DNA of 11,500 nucleotides from Chrysomallon squamiferum (Eukaryota; Mollusca; Gastropoda; Neomphalida; Peltospiridae): positions 34,698,801 through 34,710,300 of the forward strand of contig CM022670.1 of NCBI GenBank assembly GCA_012295275.1, read 5' to 3'. The notes under the pieces are model-generated. The model did no database searches. It was given only the letters and a program-made list of their open reading frames with translations, and had not been told where the DNA came from. Made by a program: the position numbers and the translations under genes. Positions 1 through 5,700 of the stretch are shown here, one piece after another (the first letter of the stretch is position 1; each line of letters begins with the position of its first letter).

Positions 1-126
1 ATGAGGTGCAGTCAGCCCCTGGCAGGCTTCAGTGCCCGGTGTGTGGAAGATGAACAGATGCTTCAAGCTCTGTTAAAAGCCAATCCCAAGTCTAACTACA
101 TGTATGTGGTGGACACGCGGCCAAAG
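1..126 (+). CDS. Exon segment 1 (5'-truncated), phosphatase domain
   Basis: It encodes window residues 1-42 ([14 protein letters not shown] to VVDTRPK). The ATG at position 1 is an internal codon, because the family continues N-terminally of RCSQP; the exon's true 5' end is outside the window. The donor is CCAAAG|gtaatt at 127, phase 0. The peptide matches the segment of the myotubularin phosphatase domain that begins with RCSQP and ends with the DTRPK motif. Base composition is clearly more GC-rich than the following intron. Confidence 0.92.
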
Positions 127-2624
127 GTAATTAAATGTCAAACCTTTCTAATGTTAATTTGACCTTGCAGCCATAATTTGTTGATACGCGCGACAGCTCA
201 TTAACACTTTTGACATAACAATATTCATAACTCTGTTTTGAGTGACGCTTTTGATGTAACAATATTCATAACTTTGTTTTGAGTGACATTATTTTTATTA
301 AATATACTTATAAGCAGGATTAAACGTCCCTCCTCCTTATAATGAAAAGCTATGTAGGATGAAGACTTGCAATATAATTATCATGGACCATGCTTGTATA
401 CATGGATTAGACTGAAATATTTACAGTGTAGACATTTTCCTAACATAGCCACTTGTAATAATTATAATGTAGAGTTTAGCAAACAGAATTAAAACCAAAA
501 TAAAGTGTCACCTTGCAAATAGTTAAGTGTCTGTTTTTCAGACTTATTTAAAATTATTTTTGAAATTCTCTACATATTCTGTTGTATTTTTATCACAAGC
601 CTGTTAACAGCAAAGTGTTGCACCATTCCTTTATATATATGTGTTTTTATATATATATATTCCTTTATATATATGTATGTATATGTACTGGTATAGAATT
701 CACTTCCATCAGTGGTTATTGTTCTGTTGACACAGAGTTCGATATCCCTAAGGAACATTAGCTGTTCACGTGGAAAGGATCGGAGCTTGACGTGTATTGT
801 TAACTAGACTGAATGGAGTCATGATCATGTCAGTGTTTACACTGATAATGAGTGTGCTGAGGCCTAGTGATCTGTTGCCAGGGTTAATTAGTGTGTGAAA
901 ACAAGTTTTAGATTAATTACTGTCTCGTGGATAATTGTTACTTTGATCTCTGCATTGTGACCACTGAGTACAAAATACAGATGTTTCCAGTTTCAGTTAT
1001 AATTTATTTCATTGTTTTTTTGAGAGTTCTAAGCACACAAACAAATTATATGTGTGTAGTATTTGAAGATATTTTTAGCATTTCAACATCACAGACAAGT
1101 AGATACATTTATTTTTGTACTTTTTATTCTAGCTATTCAGTACTCACAACAGTATGGATTATGTTTTCATTTGTAATTTATTTCATTGTTTAAACAAATC
1201 ACAGATACTTAAACAAGAATACTGTGTATTGTAGTAATGGAGAATATTTTACTACTAAGACAAGAACCAGCATTTGTAGCTTTAATTAATCATTTTGGAA
1301 TAAAGACAGCATCAGACCAACACGAAAATACAGCAAACAACTTATTTTTGTTTTGTTATTTTAGTGTCAGCAATATCCAATAAGATTTGAGAATTCTGTT
1401 TAAACTGTTTTTGTATAACAAGGCTTTAACAAATGAAACCATATAATAACACCAGTTTAATATCAATCAGGGAGAAACATGAGCTAGCATCCTATATAGA
1501 TTTAAGAACTTCAGTTTTTTCATTGCACACACAATAGGGGTTTTATATCAAAGAGAATTACATTGCAGAGGACATATTTGGGACTATGTCATTCCAACAT
1601 GTTTCCAAGAATTTTTAATAAAAATTTTGTAAATATTTATTATTGTGTGTACACAAACAACTGTATCATTTTACATTACAAATATCAACAATACATTTAA
1701 AATTATATGTTTTTATTCTTAGATCAATGCTATGGCAAACAAGGCTGCTGGCAAAGGTTATGAGAATGAGAACAACTATGCCAATATTAAATTTCATTTC
1801 CTTGGCATTGAGAACATACATGTAATGAGAACTAGTCTGCAAAAACTACTTGATGGTTAGTATTTTGTTTTATTGTTCCAGTGTATTACATATTGGATTT
1901 TTATTAACTTTTATGTTCGGGTAAGATTTTTAAAAGAAATTGTTTAATAATGATTCATATTACAGTATAGCATTATTAATTATAAAAACAAAATCCCAGA
2001 AATAAAATAGTCCTGATATTTTTGTATGTGCTGTTATTATTATTTTTTTTTAAAGATATATAGCTATTATCGATATGCTTATTTTTTAATAACTTTTATA
2101 TTACCACATTGATATTTCAGTCATGATATTTTTGTGCAATAAGTTTTTTGATTAAAAGGTTTAATATATATATATATTTATTTTTTATTAATATTATTTT
2201 TATTTTTTTATTATTACAAATATTATTATTATTTTCCAGTAACTGAGTTGAAAAATCCTTCTGTTAATTCTTTTCTGTCTGGACTTGAGAACTGTGGGTG
2301 GCTTCGACATATCAAGTCAGTGATGGAGACCTCGTATTTTATAGCTTTGGTAAATACACTTTTAGTTGTGTTTCTTTGTTTATTGTTAAAGAATACTTGA
2401 AGGTTTTTTTTGGTCAAGAAATTTGGTTATGTTTATGAAGCAATTTAGGATTAGGGGACATCTTTACTTGAGTACAGTTAGGCCATGTGCATTTTCGGGA
2501 ATGTAATTAGTAAAATATTTAACATGTCCAGATTGAAATGTATACCTATACGTGATCATAATTATTATGCTTTGTACAAAAATAAAAAGTTGGTTTTCAA
2601 GACTTTTTAGATTTCAGATAAATA

Positions 2625-2703
<79 letters not shown>

Positions 2704-5700
2704 ACTCTCCCCCTCTCTCTTTCTCTTTCTCTCTCTCTCTGTGTGTCTTTGTATCTGTATCTCTCTCTCTCCCTCATTCTCACACTGTCTCACACATCAA
2801 CACTCACAAATACAGTATGTTTAGTAAAACATTAACATCTCTAATAACTGTTGTTGTTGTTGTTTTAGGCTGTGATAAAAGGTATCAGTGTTTTGATCCA
2901 CTGTTCTGATGGGTGGGATCGCACTGCGCAGACTGCTAGTCTGGCCAGCTTGATGCTTGATCCGTACTACAGAACCATTCAAGGCTTTCAGGTACACTGT
3001 CATTAAAAACATGCTTCAAGCTGCTGGGCTTCTCATTCACCAGTAACAAGTTCAATTAGACCCGAGTTTCTTCATTTTATTTTAATATAAGGCTTCAGCA
3101 GTCTGAAAACAAATTAATTTGTTGGGTTTCTTTATTCTTCATTGTGCAGAACATTTTTTGTTTTGTTTTGTTTATCAAATGATACATTATTAAAGAAATA
3201 AATAATCACAATGGTTGCTTTTATGTTTTGATTAGAATTTATTTCCTGGTGCATTTTGTAAAAAAAAAAAAAAAAAAATGAATGGATTTGTGGGGGGGTT
3301 AAAATCATTTACTCACTGGAGCAAATCCTTTAATAATTGATTATTGAAATTAAGCTTCTTTATTTTGAAAAATATTAAAAAAAATAAATTAAATTTTATT
3401 TTTTCTCACATCAATTTAATCTGCTTTTAACTGATTCTTCTTCTTCTTCATTATTTATAAGGCAGGGTTTTTTTTTGTTTTTATTATCTTTCTCTCGAAC
3501 TCTGCATTCCACTAATAATTAACAGCAGAGCTTCCCTAGCCGAAGGTGAAACGAAAAATAAAGCTCATAGAAATTAATCACATTATTGATTTTCCTTTCT
3601 TTTTTTTTTTTCCTGCAGGCTTTAATTGAGAAGGAATGGTTGTCGTTTGGCCACAAGTTCACAGACAGGTGTGGATATCTGGACTCTGTTGAGTCGAAGG
3701 AAACTTCGCCAGTGTTCACACAGTTCATTGAGTGTGTGTGGCAGATGACACAGCAGTATCCGTGTGCATTCCAGTTCAACGAACGCTTCCTCCTAACTAT
3801 CCACGACCATGCCTTCTCCTGTCAGTTTGGAACCTTCATCGGAAACTGCGAAAAAGACAGGCTGGATTTAAGGTTACTTTTAAAAAACGTTTTTAAAAGT
3901 ATGTTTGTTTGTTTAATGCAAAAAAAAAAAAAAATTGGCTATTTTATGTTTCCTGTTATTTTAGTTCATTTAGTTCAATTTATATTTTTTTTAATTTTTT
4001 ATTATTATTATTATTATTATTATTTTGATTATGTCGAGTTATAATTTTGATGTTTTTGTCGGTTTCATTTTGTATATGTAATCTTAATGATATTATTTTC
4101 TGTTTTTTTCTAATTATTTAAAAATAATAATAATACAAATATTGATTATTGCTTTTGTTTTTAATCTAATTTTTTTTTTTCCCCCCTGTTTTCAGATTAC
4201 ATGAACGCACATACTCATTGTGGGGTTATTTGCACAAACACATGGCTGAATATGTCAATCCTCTCTTCAAAAAGGAATATGAAATCACCCACCCTGTGTT
4301 ATTCCCAAATATCAGACCTCAGTGCTTCAGGTATTAAACTTCCTCAAGTCAGAACATGCTTGAAAAATGTATTAGATTTAACTGTGTAAAGATTTAAATT
4401 TACCATGGAGAGCTAGCTTCAGAACATTTTAACATACACAAAAAGTAATAATAATAAAAATAATAATTTTAAAGAAGAAAGAGTGTGGACAACATTATTT
4501 TCAAAATTCTATTGTTTTAAAAGTATTTTTGAAAATAAACACCACTGTTCTTACAAAAATTAAATGTTTCACAACAGATGAAAAGCATATTGTAGAACAA
4601 GCAAAAATAATGGACGTCAAATGGTAAAGAACAAAACAATAAAAAAAAATAATAATAATAATAACAAAATACCTTCAGCCAGTAAATGAAATAACCAGAT
4701 AGATGTTAAACGAATATTTAAGTGCATCACAGAACAAACAGAAATAATAAATGTAAACAACAAAACATCAAAGGAATGAAAATATTGCCTAACATTAAAT
4801 GAAATAACCCCATTACGTGAGTGTTACATTTTGACAGGTTCTGGAAGGGAATGTACAATCGGTTTGAAAATGGAATTCACCCGAGAGAAAATGTGCAGGA
4901 CATTCTGAGTGCTGCTAAAGATCACAGCTCTTCTCTTGAAGACCATGTCAGACTGCTAGAAAAGGTTTCATCTTGTGTTATTATTGTCTTGCAGGAAGGA
5001 TTCCTGAATCTTAGAATGCTAACAAATCTTTCAAAAAAAACAACAACAACACAAAATTTTATTAATATTGTTATTTTCAGTTTGTTTAAGAAAGAAAAAT
5101 AATTATTTATCTTCAAATTATAGATTGTTCTTTATTTATAACAACGTGTGGAAAAGGTTTGAGATTTAAATACAAATGTTTACTGGATAGATAATTTAGT
5201 TGTATAGGTTTAAAACTGAACTGCAACATGCTTTATCATGTTTGTATTTGTATTATTATTATTATTTTTGTATATTTTACTTATTCTATCAATACCATTG
5301 TTAGAAATTCTTAGACTCACATATGTATGAATATTTTTATTTTGTCTCCACTGAGGTTTCTAATTTTTTGTTATATCTCATTTAAATAACTATTTAAGAA
5401 ATTTTTAAAAATATTATTTTGACCTTTTTCTCTTTCTGTACTGACATCAGTTGTTATTTACTTCAGAGGATTACTCAGATCTGCAAACTGCTCGGCAAAT
5501 CGGATGAAACCATACAGCGCAAACTTCAAGGCTTCCTCTCGATGGACTCCATTGACGGCTACTTGGCATCTCACCTTGACGACACGACCATTTCAAACAG
5601 CAGAATACCAAACACGGACGACACTGATCAAAAACTAAACCATCTTGAATCAGGTCTCAAGTACAATGACATTGCACAAAACCACATCAAAAGTGACTCG

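Larger units (their letters stand above)
127..1722 (+). other. Intron 1 (GT-AG, 1596 nt)
   Basis: The donor is gtaatt and the acceptor is ttttattcttag. The intron is very AT-rich and holds a 41-bp tandem duplication (204-285), TA-rich repeats with an 18-nt direct repeat (625-676), and an 18-nt repeat of the sequence TAATTTATTTCATTGTTT at 1000-1017 and 1174-1191. Small ORFs at 927-1193 and 1643-1825 look like chance; the latter overlaps exon 2 in the wrong frame. No nested gene or RNA gene was recognised. Confidence 0.9.
3873..4195 (+). other. Intron 5 (GT-AG, 323 nt)
   Basis: The donor is gttact; the acceptor has a strong tract of T11 C6 before TGTTTTCAG. It carries an inverted repeat at its very 5' end, an A-run near 3920-3932 and an (ATT)8 repeat at 4001-4024. 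No gene was seen. Confidence 0.92.

Noticed and set aside
1-126. ATG at position 1 as the start codon of the gene
   Set aside because: The peptide begins inside the myotubularin catalytic domain, whose family members have about 200 further N-terminal residues. The ATG is an internal Met codon at the window edge.
927-1193. Possible 88-residue membrane-like protein in intron 1
   Set aside because: Phe/Tyr/Val-rich composition is what AT/T-rich DNA gives by chance; no promoter, no family motif, and it lies in an intron of the same strand.
2552-2909. Ser/Leu-repeat small proteins from ORFs over the TC tract
   Set aside because: They are translations of a (TC)n microsatellite in two frames, lying in intron 3 between two well-supported exons.
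3519-3779. Minus-strand ORF overlapping exon 5
   Set aside because: It is a shadow of the conserved + strand exon and of the T-rich acceptor tract (Lys-rich run); no independent support. The same holds for the minus ORFs over exons 3, 4, 7 and 9.
4965-4995. Cryptic acceptor TTGTCTTGCAG at about 4985-4995 as the real start of exon 8
   Set aside because: It is only about 31 nt after the exon 7 donor, too short for an intron, and the following sequence becomes low-complexity and stops at 5102.
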